64,000 bases of DNA from Actinomyces sp. oral taxon 414 (GCF_001278845.1 NZ_CP012590.1:1550001-1614000), one strand, 5' to 3'. Positions 1 to 8,232 are shown, counted from the stretch's first letter. Translations and numbers: made by a program. The notes: generated from the letters alone by a model not told the origin.

Positions 1-1
1 G

Positions 2-130
2 ATGGATGGCGGCCCGGGTTGGCTGCATCTAGATTTTACAAATGGGTGGATTCGCATTGTGGCAGACACATGGGAATGGGAACCATGGTCGATTATTTTT
101 CCTGAGATCTGGTGGACTGGGGACATATGA
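2..130 (+). CDS. C-terminal fragment of a tryptophan-rich protein, cut by the window edge
   Basis: An open frame enters from the left edge and stops at TGA 128-130. It encodes about 42 residues that are unusually rich in Trp and Ile and end WWTGDI. The composition looks like real protein and unlike the Arg/Ala/Pro-rich shadow frames around it. Its place at the start of a row of immunity-type genes suggests an immunity protein tail, but no family is recognised. The ATG at position 2 may be internal. Base composition is more AT-rich than the downstream chromosomal genes, as for several immunity genes in this locus. Confidence 0.5.
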   Translation: MDGGPGWLHLDFTNGWIRIVADTWEWEPWSIIFPEIWWTGDI

Positions 131-339
131 GGATCATCCGACGGACGTCCGAACGCATTTTTGAGAAGAGAGTCGATACACCCGCCGAGCCAGGGGCGGC
201 GCGAGGGGGCACTTGTGGACGAAGATGACATCGGCGACGACCTCGCCGGTGACGGGATTGATCAGACGCCTTTGTTGTCGCCACGCGGGTCGCGCTGCAC
301 CCGCATCAACACACCAGACCCCCAGAGATCAGACAACCG

Positions 340-436
340 CTCATCGACTTTGCCGACCCTATGCACCGTCCTTTTCCTTTCCGCACCACCACACCGATCC
401 CCAGCCCCGAACCGCCAGTTCTGGTGAGAAAGGCTC
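340..436. mobile_element. Right-end remnant of the MITE/IS family
   Basis: The last 18 or so bases (ending GAGAAAGGCTC at 436) match the right terminal repeat of the complete elements at 4405-4591 and 7227-7406. The C/A-rich stretch before it (CCGCACC...CCGATCCCC) matches their interior. No left end (GAGCCTTTCTCACC) is visible upstream, so the element is truncated. I see no coding gene between 131 and 444. Confidence 0.6.
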
Positions 437-444
437 AGTAGATC

Positions 445-789
445 ATGTTTCGTTCACTTGACGACCTGACCGACCTTCCGTACATAGTATCGATTCGGCA
501 GGAGGAGGAGATCATCAAGTTACTCATGAGCATGCCGCTCGATTATTTGCGGCAAAATTATGAAGCATTCGACGACGCCGTGGATGTGCTGATGGTATCT
601 CACATCGATGTGGGGTACGCGCATGTCACCGAGGAGAATGAGGCGCTGTTCCTTGAGTTCTCACGATGGTTGCCCGCGACGTACGAGGCGCTGGGCCACC
701 CGAAACCGGCCTCGGACGGCATATTCGCTATGCGCTACGAGACGCTTCGACAGTGGAGAGAAACCGGGATACCGCCTTCTGGCGAATAG
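445..789 (+). CDS. Small hypothetical, probable immunity protein
   Basis: This 114-residue, acidic, soluble protein has no signal peptide or membrane segment. It begins MFRSLDDLTDLPY and has a helical look (QEEEIIKLLMSMP, EENEALFLEFSRWLP). No family is recognised. It follows the MITE remnant and precedes a toxin-tail fragment, which is the usual place for an orphan immunity gene in this locus. The ATG lies only 8 bases after the repeat end, so the original upstream region or start may have been replaced by the mobile element. GC content is lower than in the chromosomal genes, consistent with acquisition. Confidence 0.6.
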   Translation: MFRSLDDLTDLPYIVSIRQEEEIIKLLMSMPLDYLRQNYEAFDDAVDVLMVSHIDVGYAHVTEENEALFLEFSRWLPATYEALGHPKPASDGIFAMRYETLRQWRETGIPPSGE

Positions 790-872
790 ATCTCCATCGG
801 GACGGGACGTGGAATCGTCACGTCCGCTTGACGCGTCACCTGCCGCTGGACAACTCGCCCTACAAGCAGTAG
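787..872 (+). pseudogene. Tail fragment of a polymorphic toxin (copy of the 11.3 kb tip)
   Basis: Read in the frame ending at TAG 870-872, this stretch encodes HRDGTWNR...RHLPLDNSPYKQ. That is nearly the same as the C-terminus of the HINT-toxin tip ending at 11374 (HTDGTWSR...HHLPLDNSPYKQ). Only about 28 residues remain and there is no start. In both copies the next gene is the same immunity-type family (958 and 11459), so this is a decayed toxin whose partner gene survived. Confidence 0.7.
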
Positions 873-957
873 AATATTCGGGTCTGCCCCGGGGGCGAAA
901 TATGGTCGGGATGAGAAGTTTCTTCGGGTGTGGGTCCGAGATGGATGGAGGTAGGTC

Positions 958-1308
958 ATGTGCTTGCTGTCGGTGAGTGGCTCCGAGTCCCATTGGGGTG
1001 TGAGTCAGTACCTGGAGTTCCCGTGGCTGCTGGAGGCCAAGGCGGAGACGGCCAGGCTCATGAGGGTGTTCATGGATATGGATCCCCGTGAGATCCTCGA
1101 AAACGCGGATGAGTTCTTCAACGTCCTGGAATGCATGTACGTCGTCGTCACCGACGGTCCGTGCTATTTCAAGGGCGAGGACCTGGAGACATGGCGGAAA
1201 TTCCACACCTGGGTGCGGACGACCCTCAAGGACATGTACCCCGACGACCCGGATTTCGACGAGGACTGGGTCGAGGGATTCGAGGTTTACGTCGAGGTGT
1301 GCCAGTAG
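958..1308 (+). CDS. Immunity-type protein, paralogue of 11459-11809
   Basis: This 116-residue soluble acidic protein has the motif order HWGVSQYLEFPWLLEAKAE, RVFMDMDP, YVVVTDGPCYFKGEDLETW. A strong ribosome site (GGAGGTAGG) lies just before ATG 958. The first 240 bases are almost identical to 11459-11700, after which the two copies diverge. The C-terminal half is instead almost identical to that of the next gene (1309), so the family is mosaic. It follows a fragment of the toxin tail that also precedes the 11459 copy, so it is probably that toxin's immunity protein. The family name is unknown to me. Confidence 0.75.
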   Translation: MCLLSVSGSESHWGVSQYLEFPWLLEAKAETARLMRVFMDMDPREILENADEFFNVLECMYVVVTDGPCYFKGEDLETWRKFHTWVRTTLKDMYPDDPDFDEDWVEGFEVYVEVCQ

Positions 1309-1719
1309 ATGGATGAAGCCGTGTCTAGTGGTGCTCGCCCCCACTGGGAGGTGAGAGAGTCCCTCAAGTCCCCCTGGCTGGAGGACGCCTATATCGAATC
1401 GGCCAGGCTCATGAGTGTGTTCATGGATATGGATCCCCATGAGATCCGTGCGCACGAGGGGGAGTTTTTCAACACCCTGTTCTGGATGTATGTCGTCGTC
1501 ACCGACGGTCCGTGCTATTTCAAGGGCGAGGATTTGGAGACATGGCGGAGATTCCACACCTGGGTGCGGACGACCCTCAAGGACATGTACCCCGACGACC
1601 CGGATTTCGACGAGGACTGGGTCAGGTCCATGTTGAGGTGTGCCAGTAGCGGGGGCCGTCTTCTCCCCGCCCGCGGCGTCCGCATCCGCCGAGCGATCTC
1701 AGGAGAGGAGGCGGCGTGA
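1309..1719 (+). CDS. Second immunity-type paralogue with a frameshifted C-terminus
   Basis: The ATG directly follows the stop of 958-1308. The 136 residues repeat the family motifs (PHWEVRESLKSPWLEDAYIE, VVVTDGPCYFKGEDLETW). Near 1620 a short deletion relative to 958 changes frame: GAGGTGTGCCAGTAG, the normal end in 958, is still present but out of phase. The protein therefore runs on for about 28 residues that look unrelated and Arg-rich. The coding stretch 1500-1620 is nearly identical to 1140-1260, which suggests gene conversion. Its stop overlaps the GTG start of the next gene. Confidence 0.65.
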   Translation: MDEAVSSGARPHWEVRESLKSPWLEDAYIESARLMSVFMDMDPHEIRAHEGEFFNTLFWMYVVVTDGPCYFKGEDLETWRRFHTWVRTTLKDMYPDDPDFDEDWVRSMLRCASSGGRLLPARGVRIRRAISGEEAA

Positions 1720-2750
1720 CTGCGGTTGGGGCTGCGGTGGTTCGGGTCGGCCGTCTTGTGTGGGAGGCGGGCGCGGCCGTCGGTCCTCTGCTAGGCAACG
1801 GTGATGCCGTGGGTGTGCTGGGGCGGTGGTTGGACGGCGCCGATGCCGGGCGGGCCGAGGACGCCCTCCTGGCCTCCTATCACTTGTACGACGAGGATCT
1901 GCTCGCGCTGGTCCCCGCCATTGCGCGGTGGGTGGGGGTGGAGTCCGCGGCCGCGCACGTCCGGCGTCTGCTGGGCATGGTCCCGGTCAGGAGGCTGCGT
2001 CCGGTGCTTGTGCCCGTCCTCGCGGCCCGTCTCCGGGAGGAGCCCGACCCCGACGGCCCCCTCCACAGGGCCTGCACCGGTCTGCTGGAGCGCCTGGGAT
2101 TGGAGGACGAGGTCCGCCGCCTGACCGACCCGGACTCCCACGGAACCCGCACCCCGCCGCCCGAAACGCCCGGAGAACCCGGCGACGGCGGGGCCGGGCC
2201 GGCCGACGGTGCGCCCGGCGGCGGGGAGCCCGCCGATGGAAAGGCGGGGTCGGCCGACGATGAGGGGGCGATCGAGCAGGCCGTGAGACGGTCCGCCCAC
2301 TTCATGCGGCGGGCCGCCGCGGCGGCCGCGCCCCTAGCGGGCGACCCCGACGCCGTCGCCCTGATCGACGAGTGGCTCAGCACCTGGAGCGGAGAGCACG
2401 ATCTGGACTCCCTCCGGGCCGCCTACATGCTCCCCGACGACGACCTGCTCGCCCTCGTACCCGCCATCGTGCGATGGGTCGACGTCGACCGCGTGGCCCC
2501 CCACCCCCGGCGGTTGTTGTGCATGCTCCCGATCAGCAGGCTCCGCCCGGTGCTTGTGCCCGCGGTCTTCTCCTGGCTGCGCGAGGACCTCGAGTTTGAC
2601 GACCTCTCCTGGTGGTCGTACGCCGACCTCCTGGACGACATCGGCCTGAATGACGAGGTCCGCCGTATCGCCGACCTCGCCCTGACCCACGAGGACCGCC
2701 TCGTACGAGCCATGGGGAAGGAGATCGTCGAGGACTTCCTGCAGGATTAG
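1716..2750 (+). CDS. Internally duplicated hypothetical protein (paralogue of 9703-10785)
   Basis: The 344 residues form two similar halves, roughly 1-140 and 185-344, joined by a Gly/Pro/Ala/Asp linker (about 142-184). Each half has the order LGRWLDG or IDEWLST, then AYMLPDDDLLALVPAIVRW, RRLLGM, and RLRPVLVPVL. The repeated ALVPAIxRW and RLRPVLVPxxxxWL blocks suggest an all-helical fold. No signal, membrane segment or catalytic motif is seen. GTG 1716 overlaps the previous stop, so translation is probably coupled. An almost identical gene lies at 9703, and both end at the same DNA junction (CTGCAGGATTAG GCGTCTCGCG) before Rhs debris. The family is unknown; an immunity or accessory role is inferred from context. 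Confidence 0.75.
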   Translation: MTAVGAAVVRVGRLVWEAGAAVGPLLGNGDAVGVLGRWLDGADAGRAEDALLASYHLYDEDLLALVPAIARWVGVESAAAHVRRLLGMVPVRRLRPVLVPVLAARLREEPDPDGPLHRACTGLLERLGLEDEVRRLTDPDSHGTRTPPPETPGEPGDGGAGPADGAPGGGEPADGKAGSADDEGAIEQAVRRSAHFMRRAAAAAAPLAGDPDAVALIDEWLSTWSGEHDLDSLRAAYMLPDDDLLALVPAIVRWVDVDRVAPHPRRLLCMLPISRLRPVLVPAVFSWLREDLEFDDLSWWSYADLLDDIGLNDEVRRIADLALTHEDRLVRAMGKEIVEDFLQD

Positions 2751-3552
2751 GCGTCTCGCGGACCGGGCCGCGCCGGCGGGCTCTGGTCTACGATGCGGCC
2801 GGGCAGTTGGTGTCCGCCAGTGGCGGCGGCGCATGTCGCTGCTGACCGATGCGCTGGGCGAACTGGCAGCCGTCGACGGCGCGTACTCCTGGGCGGGCAA
2901 CAACCCGGTGGGGATGAGCGACCCCTCGGGGCGCCACCCGCTGACCGACGCCGAGTTCGCCTCCTGGCGGGACTCCCACAGGACGGGTTTGGCGGCGGCC
3001 GGTGATCGGGTCGCCGCCTGCGACCCGGTCACCGGGGAGGCCCTGGCGCACACGGTCACAGCCACCACCCCCCACCGGCCGCACCCAACGGGTGTACAGT
3101 TTTGAGGTCGACGGCCTCCAGGCCTACTACGTTCGCGCCGGCACCACCTTCATCGCCGTCCACAACGAATGCTCCGAACTCGCACGACAACTCCAACGAC
3201 GCGCATCCTCCGGTGTGGACAGGGTTCAGGAGGTGATTCGGGAGACGGCGGAGAGCAGGAGCAAATCGTTCACCAGTCGGTATGGCTTGACTCAGAGCGA
3301 GGCCCTCGAGGCGGGGGAATAGTGGCTCGGGGAAGGATACAGAACAAGGGACGCGGAGCAGTGGGTGTTCAGGAGTGCGGACGGAGCCCGAGGATTCCGC
3401 ATAGACCCCCCTTTTCGCTCGCCGGAGGCCATAAGCCTTGGGTTCCCCATGTACACCTCGAACGTTACAACCCATTGAAGGGCCTCTCTCAGCGGAAGGA
3501 TAAACCGATTGTGAATAACCATATCCCACTCCTTGATCTGTTGAAGGAATGA
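2751..3552 (+). pseudogene. Decayed Rhs end plus HINT plus toxin tip
   Basis: Pieces in order: a YD-repeat scrap (LVYDAAGQLVSASGGG, about 2791-2845); the end of an Rhs core (AYSWAGNNPVGMSDPSG, then HPLTDAEFASWRDSH); a HINT start (DPVTGEALAHTV); a HINT end (YSFEVDGLQAYYVRAGTT then AVHNEC, 3109-3170); and a toxin domain with LGEGYRT..., FRSADGARGFRIDPP, VPHVHLERYNP and NNHIPLLDLLKE. Three lesions break it. There is one extra C in the C-run at 3068-3073, an in-frame TAG at 3320-3322, and one missing C in the run near 3411-3416. The HVHLE/NNHIP ending resembles a common actinobacterial toxin C-terminal domain whose catalogue name I cannot recall. Confidence 0.75.
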
Positions 3553-3652
3553 TCGTGATGGAGTCCATGAGGCATGATGCTGCAACAGGCGTCACAGAGT
3601 TTTCGCCCGTGGTGGTTCGCGTCATCGTATTCTACATATCGTGGGGGTTGTG

Positions 3653-4596
3653 ATGGGGGCGTTGATCGAATGGGAGCCGTGGGCGGCCAGCCAGAAGGTC
3701 CTCTCTGCTTGCGCGCAGAGGTTCTTAGAATACGACTTCTTGATGCTTCAGCGGGTGCCGTCCCGGGTGGGACCGGTCTTCATCCGCGAGCCGATTCCCG
3801 TGGTGCCGGCGGGGGACGGGGACCTGCTGGTGATCGGTCGGGATGGGGCGGGGCAGCCGATCGCCATTGAACGTGAAATGGAGAGGGTGCTCGTGGGGAC
3901 GGGGCGGGTCCTGGTCAATTCAAGTTTGAAGCAGTTCCTTCTGGGTCTTCACGTGTTGACGTCGTGGTACCCGTACGGAAGCCGAAGGGACCGGTCCCGC
4001 CTGCTCGCCGGGGCGGTTGAGATCCGCGAGGCGCTGGCCGACATCGACCCGCCGGCGGTCGAGGGGGAAGACACGTTCTGGTCGCGCCTGCTGGATCCGG
4101 AGGTCTTCGCCGACAGCTTCTGCGACGAGAGGCTTCAGTGCGACTGGGGGATCGACTGCCTGGGGGAGCCGATCATCGACGTGCGGTTGAACACGAGCGG
4201 GCGGGTCGTCAACGGCGACTACAGGGGCTGGACTGTCCGAGTCGAGCCGGACAGACCCCTCCCGCCATGCGGTTACTACGTCCTCATCACAAAGACGACG
4301 AGGGATACGACGATTGGGTGCCCGACCGGGAGAGTTTGGACGGGTATTTCCTTGAATCGGGATGGGATGTGGATTGGGACACACGAGTCGACGACCGCGA
4401 TAATGAGCCTTTCTCACCAGGAAGACCCCCGGACTGGCGGACTGGCCAGGATCGGCGTGATGACACCGAAAGGTCCGGGGCGACGCAGGGTGTTGCGGCG
4501 CCATGCGCGCCACTCCCACTCCGCATCTATCCTTCCCGCAGTACCACGACGATCCCCGTCCCTGAGCCCCCGATTCTGGTGAGAAAAGCCCAATGA
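3653..4596 (+). pseudogene. SUKH-4-like immunity protein, frameshifted and MITE-interrupted
   Basis: ATG 3653 follows a G-rich ribosome site. The first 210 residues fit the SUKH-4 pattern: GDGDLLVIGRDGAGQPIAIE, then RVLVNSSLKQFLLGLHVL. At about 4284 a one-base loss (GTCCTCATCAC where GTCCTCCATCAC is expected) moves the natural continuation, HHKDDEGYDDWVPDRESLD..., into another frame. That frame enters the MITE at 4405 and stops at TGA 4594-4596. Removing the MITE and one AAT duplicate restores an ending DDRDNERLSHRQ with stop 4616-4618. It sits directly after the decayed toxin at 2751-3552 and is probably that toxin's former immunity gene. Confidence 0.65.
4405..4591. mobile_element. 187-bp MITE with 3-bp target duplication AAT
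   Basis: The left end GAGCCTTTCTCACCAGG and right end TCTGGTGAGAAAAGCCC are inverted repeats. AAT flanks both sides (4402-4404 and 4592-4594). The element carries no gene. Its termini match those of the IS at 29898-30869, so it is probably a non-autonomous derivative moved by that IS5/ISL2-type transposase; an ANT target is typical of the ISL2 group. It lies at the junction of the SUKH-4-like gene and the next gene. The ATG of the next gene uses the duplicated AAT plus the following G. Confidence 0.85.
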
Positions 4597-5189
4597 GAGA
4601 CTATCTCACCGCCAGTGATTTCCAGGGCTTGTCCAGGGACGGCCTGGTGGAGGCGTGCTTGGCGTGTTCGGCGAGGCTGTCGCCCATGTTCGCGGCCTTC
4701 GCCACGCGCAGCGACCCGCGGGACTACGACGATCTGATCAGGGACCTGTGGGCGTGCGCGGGCCGCGAGGTGAGCGTCCAGGAGGCCGAGGAGTTCGAGC
4801 AGCGCATCGAGGCGTTCCCGGAGGCCGACTGCGACGACTCCTACCTGCTGGACTATTATGTCATGCGCGTCCTGGAACTCCCCTTCGAGACCCTGCACGT
4901 CCTGGCTGGCGGCGGGGTGAGAAGGACCCTGGCCTGCTCGGAATCCGCGCTGGAGAATCTGGGTGTATTAGGGGCACTACTGGGTGACGAGAAGAGCGAG
5001 TTGTGGGACGCCGAGCGCCAGGAGCAGTTGCGCGTCATCGCCGGCCTCAAAGCCGGCCGGTGCCCGACCTTCGACTCCTGCCTGGCCTCGTTCGCCTCTC
5101 GCAGACTCGCCGAGGTCCTGCCCGCAATCGTCGCAACACAGCGCGCGAGACAGGACGAATACCTGGCCCGTATCCGCCGCCAGCAGTAG
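4593..5189 (+). CDS. Hypothetical protein, probable immunity function
   Basis: This 198-residue, helical, acidic protein begins MRDYLTASDFQGLSRDGLVEACLAC and contains SPMFAAFATRSDPRDYDDLIRDLW and a C-terminal FDSCLASFASRRLAEVLPAIV. There is no signal or membrane segment. The pattern of a Cys-Ser-Ala-Arg-Leu block followed by an Asp-rich lead into LW faintly recalls DUF416, which is a guess. The MITE separates it from its original upstream sequence, and the ATG survives because the target duplicate AAT precedes G. No good ribosome site is visible, so expression may have changed on insertion. Confidence 0.6.
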   Translation: MRDYLTASDFQGLSRDGLVEACLACSARLSPMFAAFATRSDPRDYDDLIRDLWACAGREVSVQEAEEFEQRIEAFPEADCDDSYLLDYYVMRVLELPFETLHVLAGGGVRRTLACSESALENLGVLGALLGDEKSELWDAERQEQLRVIAGLKAGRCPTFDSCLASFASRRLAEVLPAIVATQRARQDEYLARIRRQQ

Positions 5190-5204
5190 GCGGGACTGCG
5201 CGCG

Positions 5205-5258
5205 ATGCAGAAGGAGCACCTGGCGAATATCGGCCGTCGTCGACGGGACCGCGAGTAG
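5205..5258 (+). other. Short tail duplicate of the preceding gene
   Basis: Seventeen codons (MQKEHLANIGRRRRDRE) echo the end of the previous protein (DEYLARIRRQQ). This looks like a leftover C-terminus from a paralogue or recombination. The following bases up to 5352 read VFQVDDRVPFSFDTRSNEF in another frame, which may be a further fragment. No full gene is present. Confidence 0.3.
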
Positions 5259-5352
5259 TCTCACTGGGGGAACCCGTCTTCCAGGTCGATGACCGGGTCC
5301 CGTTTTCATTTGATACTCGTTCCAATGAGTTCCGTGATCTCGCAGATGAGGA

Positions 5353-5814
5353 GTGGTCGTATTGTCGGCTGAGTCGGAGCGGCTGGTCTCGGGGCCGCGA
5401 CCCGGAGAGCGTCCCGGGGGTCTGGGACTTACTCGAATGCATTTCGTCGCCGACGGTGACGCCGCGGCCGTCGTCGACCGGGTCCGGAGTGTCATGCTCC
5501 GGCTGGCTGGATTGCCGGCGTCGGCCTTCACCGACGTCGCCACGGGCGATCTGCTGCCGGGGTGGTTCCTCGCCGCCTTCGCGCGCCAGCCGCTGGCCGG
5601 GCAGTGCCCGCAGGACGGGGACTGGACCCTGGAGGTGTGGCTGTACTGGGCGGATCCGGACGAGCGGCCCTGGCGCTGGTGGGATGCGCGCGTCGTCGAC
5701 GCCGATCACGGGACGATTGAGATCCAGGTGGCGGACTGGCCGACGCCGGTCAGTGCCCTGTCCTGGCTGCTGCTCGCCGCCGGCGCCACCGGTACGGACT
5801 ACCGGGAGTCCTGA
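5353..5814 (+). CDS. Hypothetical protein, probable immunity function
   Basis: The frame runs from GTG 5353 and gives 153 residues; a later start is possible because the first 25 residues look like shadow sequence. The convincing part is MHFVADGDAAAVVDRVRSVM onward, with EVWLYWADPDERPWRWWDAR, IEIQVADWPTPVSALSWLL and ending TDYRES. It is soluble, Trp-rich and acidic, and no family is recognised. Its size and setting match the other immunity-type genes. A natural-looking frame just upstream (5245-5400, SFDTRSNEFRDLADEEW) may be its true N-terminus lost by frameshift, or a separate scrap. Confidence 0.5.
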   Translation: MVVLSAESERLVSGPRPGERPGGLGLTRMHFVADGDAAAVVDRVRSVMLRLAGLPASAFTDVATGDLLPGWFLAAFARQPLAGQCPQDGDWTLEVWLYWADPDERPWRWWDARVVDADHGTIEIQVADWPTPVSALSWLLLAAGATGTDYRES

Positions 5815-5933
5815 GGGGAGCGGGGCGGGGATTGTGCGCTGTGCCGGGTCGTTTTCGAAGGCCGGGGATCGGAGTGCCGGGCATCAGCGGGTCCCGATGG
5901 CCGCGGGTTCGCGGGTGTGGCAGGTTGGGGTCC

Positions 5934-6557
5934 GTGAGTGAGCAGTCCGGGGCCGCGCCCGCGTTCCGTCCGCGTCGTCAGGTGCGGGCCGTGTGGGATG
6001 AGGAGTCCATCACCGTCTACCAGGCCTACGGTCCGGCCATCGCCGGGGCCGCGGTGGCCGCCGGTCGATTCGTGCCGCCCTTCAGCCGCGGCCGGATGAC
6101 CTGGGTCAAGCCGTCCTTCCTGTGGATGATGTACCGCTGCGGGTGGGCCGCCAAGCCCGGCCAGGAGCGGGTCCTGGCGGTGCGGATGAGCCGGTCGGGG
6201 TTCGAGGAGGCCCTGGGCCGGTCCTGCCCGAGCCGCTTCGATCCGGGGCTTCACGCCGATCACGGGCAGTGGGCGGCGCTCAAGGCCTCCAGCCCGGTGC
6301 GTGTGCAGTGGGACCCGGAGCGGGACGCCGCCCTGCGGCCCCTGCCCCACCGCTGCCTCCAGGTGGGGATCGGTCCCGGCGCCGTGGACGACTACGTGGA
6401 CCGCTGGGTCCTGTCGCTGCGCGACATCACCGACGAGGTCGTCCGGCTCCGGTCGCTGCCGGCCCTCGGCGCCGCGGATCTGCCCGACGAGCGCCCCTAC
6501 CCACTGCCCCGGGCCCTGGCCAGACGGATCGGGGCCTCACCGTACGGCACGCCGTAG
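5934..6557 (+). CDS. DUF4291 family protein
   Basis: The protein is 207 residues, the normal size for DUF4291. The signature is clear: RAVWDEESITVYQAYGPAIA, FVPPFSRGRMTWVKPSFLWM, MYRCGWAAKPGQERVLAV, then a QWDPERD block. GTG 5934 with GGTTGGGG upstream starts the family-like region; longer in-frame extensions are shadow sequence. DUF4291 has no established reaction that I know of. It is not a known immunity family, so it may be cargo of the accessory region. The gene is intact, with no sign of decay. Confidence 0.85.
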   Translation: MSEQSGAAPAFRPRRQVRAVWDEESITVYQAYGPAIAGAAVAAGRFVPPFSRGRMTWVKPSFLWMMYRCGWAAKPGQERVLAVRMSRSGFEEALGRSCPSRFDPGLHADHGQWAALKASSPVRVQWDPERDAALRPLPHRCLQVGIGPGAVDDYVDRWVLSLRDITDEVVRLRSLPALGAADLPDERPYPLPRALARRIGASPYGTP

Positions 6558-6779
6558 CGCAACTGCGCCGTGATCGAACGAGACTGAATCGTTCCGGGTT
6601 TGGTGGAGGTGGTGATGACAGGGAGGATCACTGCTATGGGACTTGAGGAAGTACTTATTGGGGTTGTGCGGGCGGGCGACCCGGATCGGCCTGGGGGGCA
6701 GTGCGTCGGATCGTCGAAGGAAGGGCGGACCCCGTCGACGGGGCGGGCCACCACCAACCAGAGCACACCGCCCGCGGGC

Positions 6780-7498
6780 CCGCTCGGCTCGCCGCCGCCC
6801 ACCCCCTGTACGCGCAGGGCAGGGGCTTCACCCCCGCCGGGGACCTGCGGCCCGGCGATGTCCTGCGCGACGTCGATGGACCCGCCGCCCGCGTGATCCG
6901 CGCCCGGCCCGCCGGGCGCGCCCAGACGGTGCACAACATCGAGGTCGACACCACCCACGCCTACTACGTCGCCACCACCACCGCCACCTGGACCCTCGCC
7001 CACAACGGATGCACCGACCGAATCTATTCGAACCGCGTCCTCCAACGATCCGCAGAAAAACGCATTGACCCCTTCCACAAGTTCCCCTACACTTTCGACG
7101 AGTATATCTTAAAGCATGGCGAACGGGTCTTTCAGCCGACCTTTTTCGATGATGTTAAACCAAATCTCAGCAGAGATGGCGCAAAATATACCATACCCGG
7201 ATCAATGCGAGCCAAGGGAAGAGATTGAGTCTTTCTCACCAGGAAGACCCCCGGACTGGCCAGGATCGACGTGATGGCGCGGGAAGGTCCGAGGCGGTGT
7301 AGGGCGGTGCGGCCCCCATGTGCGCCACACTCACTCCGCGCCCATCCTTCCCGCACCGTCGCGCCGATCCCCGCCCCTGAGTCGCCGGTTCTGGTGAGAA
7401 AGGCTCATTATAGAGGAATTTACGAAATTGGGGTTCGACTGTCTGAGAACGGTAATGCCGAAGTCATTGTGCGTCGTTTTTTCAGGCCTGAGCATTAG
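6780..7498 (+). pseudogene. HINT domain plus toxin tip, interrupted by a MITE
   Basis: There is no start and the HINT N-terminal half is missing. The C-terminal half is intact: AAHPLYAQGRGFTPAGDLRPGD at about 6796-6860, then TVHNIEVDTTHAYYVAT and the terminal TLAHNGC at 6995-7015. The toxin follows: DPFHKFPYTFDEYILKHGER, FFDDVKPNLSRDGAKYTIPG up to GRD. The MITE (7227-7406) then inserts a stop. After it the toxin resumes in the restored frame with YRGIYEIGVRLSENGNAEV, ending IVRRFFRPEH (TAG 7496-7498). Removing the MITE and one ATT gives a continuous GRD-YRGIY junction. The toxin fold is a small domain common at polymorphic toxin ends; its activity is unknown to me. Confidence 0.8.
7227..7406. 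mobile_element. 180-bp MITE with target duplication ATT, inside a toxin
   Basis: The left end GAGTCTTTCTCACCAGG and right end CTGGTGAGAAAGGCTC are flanked by ATT at 7224-7226 and 7407-7409. The interior is colinear with the copies at 4405 and 35175. It splits the toxin coding frame exactly between the codons for GRD and YRG, so this insertion can be dated as later than an intact toxin. Confidence 0.88.
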
Positions 7499-7510
7499 GA
7501 GGGTGATCTT

Positions 7511-8071
7511 GTGGAGAGTAGTGGGCGTGATTTCGAGGCGCGTTTCGTCGATTTCCCGGACGGGATGACGGAGTACGTCATCGGTGATGAGATGGACCAG
7601 GCACGCCGCTGCCTTCGCGTCGACGACTACTCCGGGAGCGAGGACGGCCTCCCCACCGACTCGTGGGTGCTGACGCTCGTCGCCCCGGGTTACGGTAGCC
7701 AGACGCTCACGCGGATACTCGACATCCCCGCGGGCCGCACGCTTACCGTGGTCTCCCGCGGCACCCTCTTCAGGGGGAGCGTCGACGACCCGGCGGGCTT
7801 CGCGGCGGTGGCGACCGACTGGCCGATCCGCAGTGCCCGCGACTATCCGCAGGTCGGTCTCGCCGTCCTCGCCACCGACTGCTCGGCGACGTGCGTGGAC
7901 GCGAACGGGGTGCGCTGGAGGAGCCGGAGACTGGCCTACGACGGCGTCGTCCTCGGGGACCTCGAGGACGGGATTCTCCACATCGAGGCGGAGGACTACG
8001 ACCCCCGGACCATCCTCCTCTCGATCGACGACGGCCATATCGTCCACTACTACAAACCACTGCCCATCTGA
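7511..8071 (+). CDS. Hypothetical protein, probable immunity to the 7.0-7.5 kb toxin
   Basis: GTG 7511 has a strong ribosome site AGGAGGG (7498-7504) that overlaps the toxin stop, so the pair was co-transcribed. The 186-residue protein is acidic and beta-rich, with no signal or membrane segment: begins MESSGRDFEARFVDFPDGM, contains ADQxxR-type DEMDQARRCLRVDDYSG, LAPGY-like and GVVLGDLEDGILHIEAEDYD blocks, and ends HYYKPLPI. The family is not recognised. The tight coupling to a toxin tip is the main reason for an immunity call. Confidence 0.65.
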   Translation: MESSGRDFEARFVDFPDGMTEYVIGDEMDQARRCLRVDDYSGSEDGLPTDSWVLTLVAPGYGSQTLTRILDIPAGRTLTVVSRGTLFRGSVDDPAGFAAVATDWPIRSARDYPQVGLAVLATDCSATCVDANGVRWRSRRLAYDGVVLGDLEDGILHIEAEDYDPRTILLSIDDGHIVHYYKPLPI

Positions 8072-8102
8072 CGAGTCGGAGCGAGAGGGGTCCCCTGGGC
8101 CC

Positions 8103-8120
8103 GGGGAGAAGTTTCTCCCC
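8103..8120. terminator. Short GC hairpin after the 7511-8071 gene
   Basis: GGGGAGAAGTTTCTCCCC is a near-perfect palindrome 32 bases after the stop. There is no T-run behind it, so it would be at best a weak or Rho-assisted terminator. Confidence 0.35.
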
Positions 8121-8157
8121 GCAACGGGAAGGCTATTCGGTGAGCGTTTGCGGATAT

Positions 8158-8185
8158 AGTGATGACACGCCCCATGAGGTATAAT
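8158..8185 (+). promoter_or_regulatory. Candidate promoter with consensus -10
   Basis: TATAAT at 8180-8185 is a perfect -10 hexamer, rare in this GC-rich DNA. The possible -35 (TAGTGA, 8158-8163) is weak, with a 16-base spacer. The site lies 48 bases before ATG 8233 and would drive the small ORF and 8376-9401. Confidence 0.4.
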
Positions 8186-8232
8186 AGGCATCGAATAGAA
8201 CATCCGCGACCTCATGAGGAACGGACCATCGT

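Noticed and set aside
213..284. Minus-strand stretch reading INPVTGEVVADVIFVH, like a HINT start
   Set aside because: Too short and without flanking HINT blocks; could be an inverted scrap but the evidence is thin.
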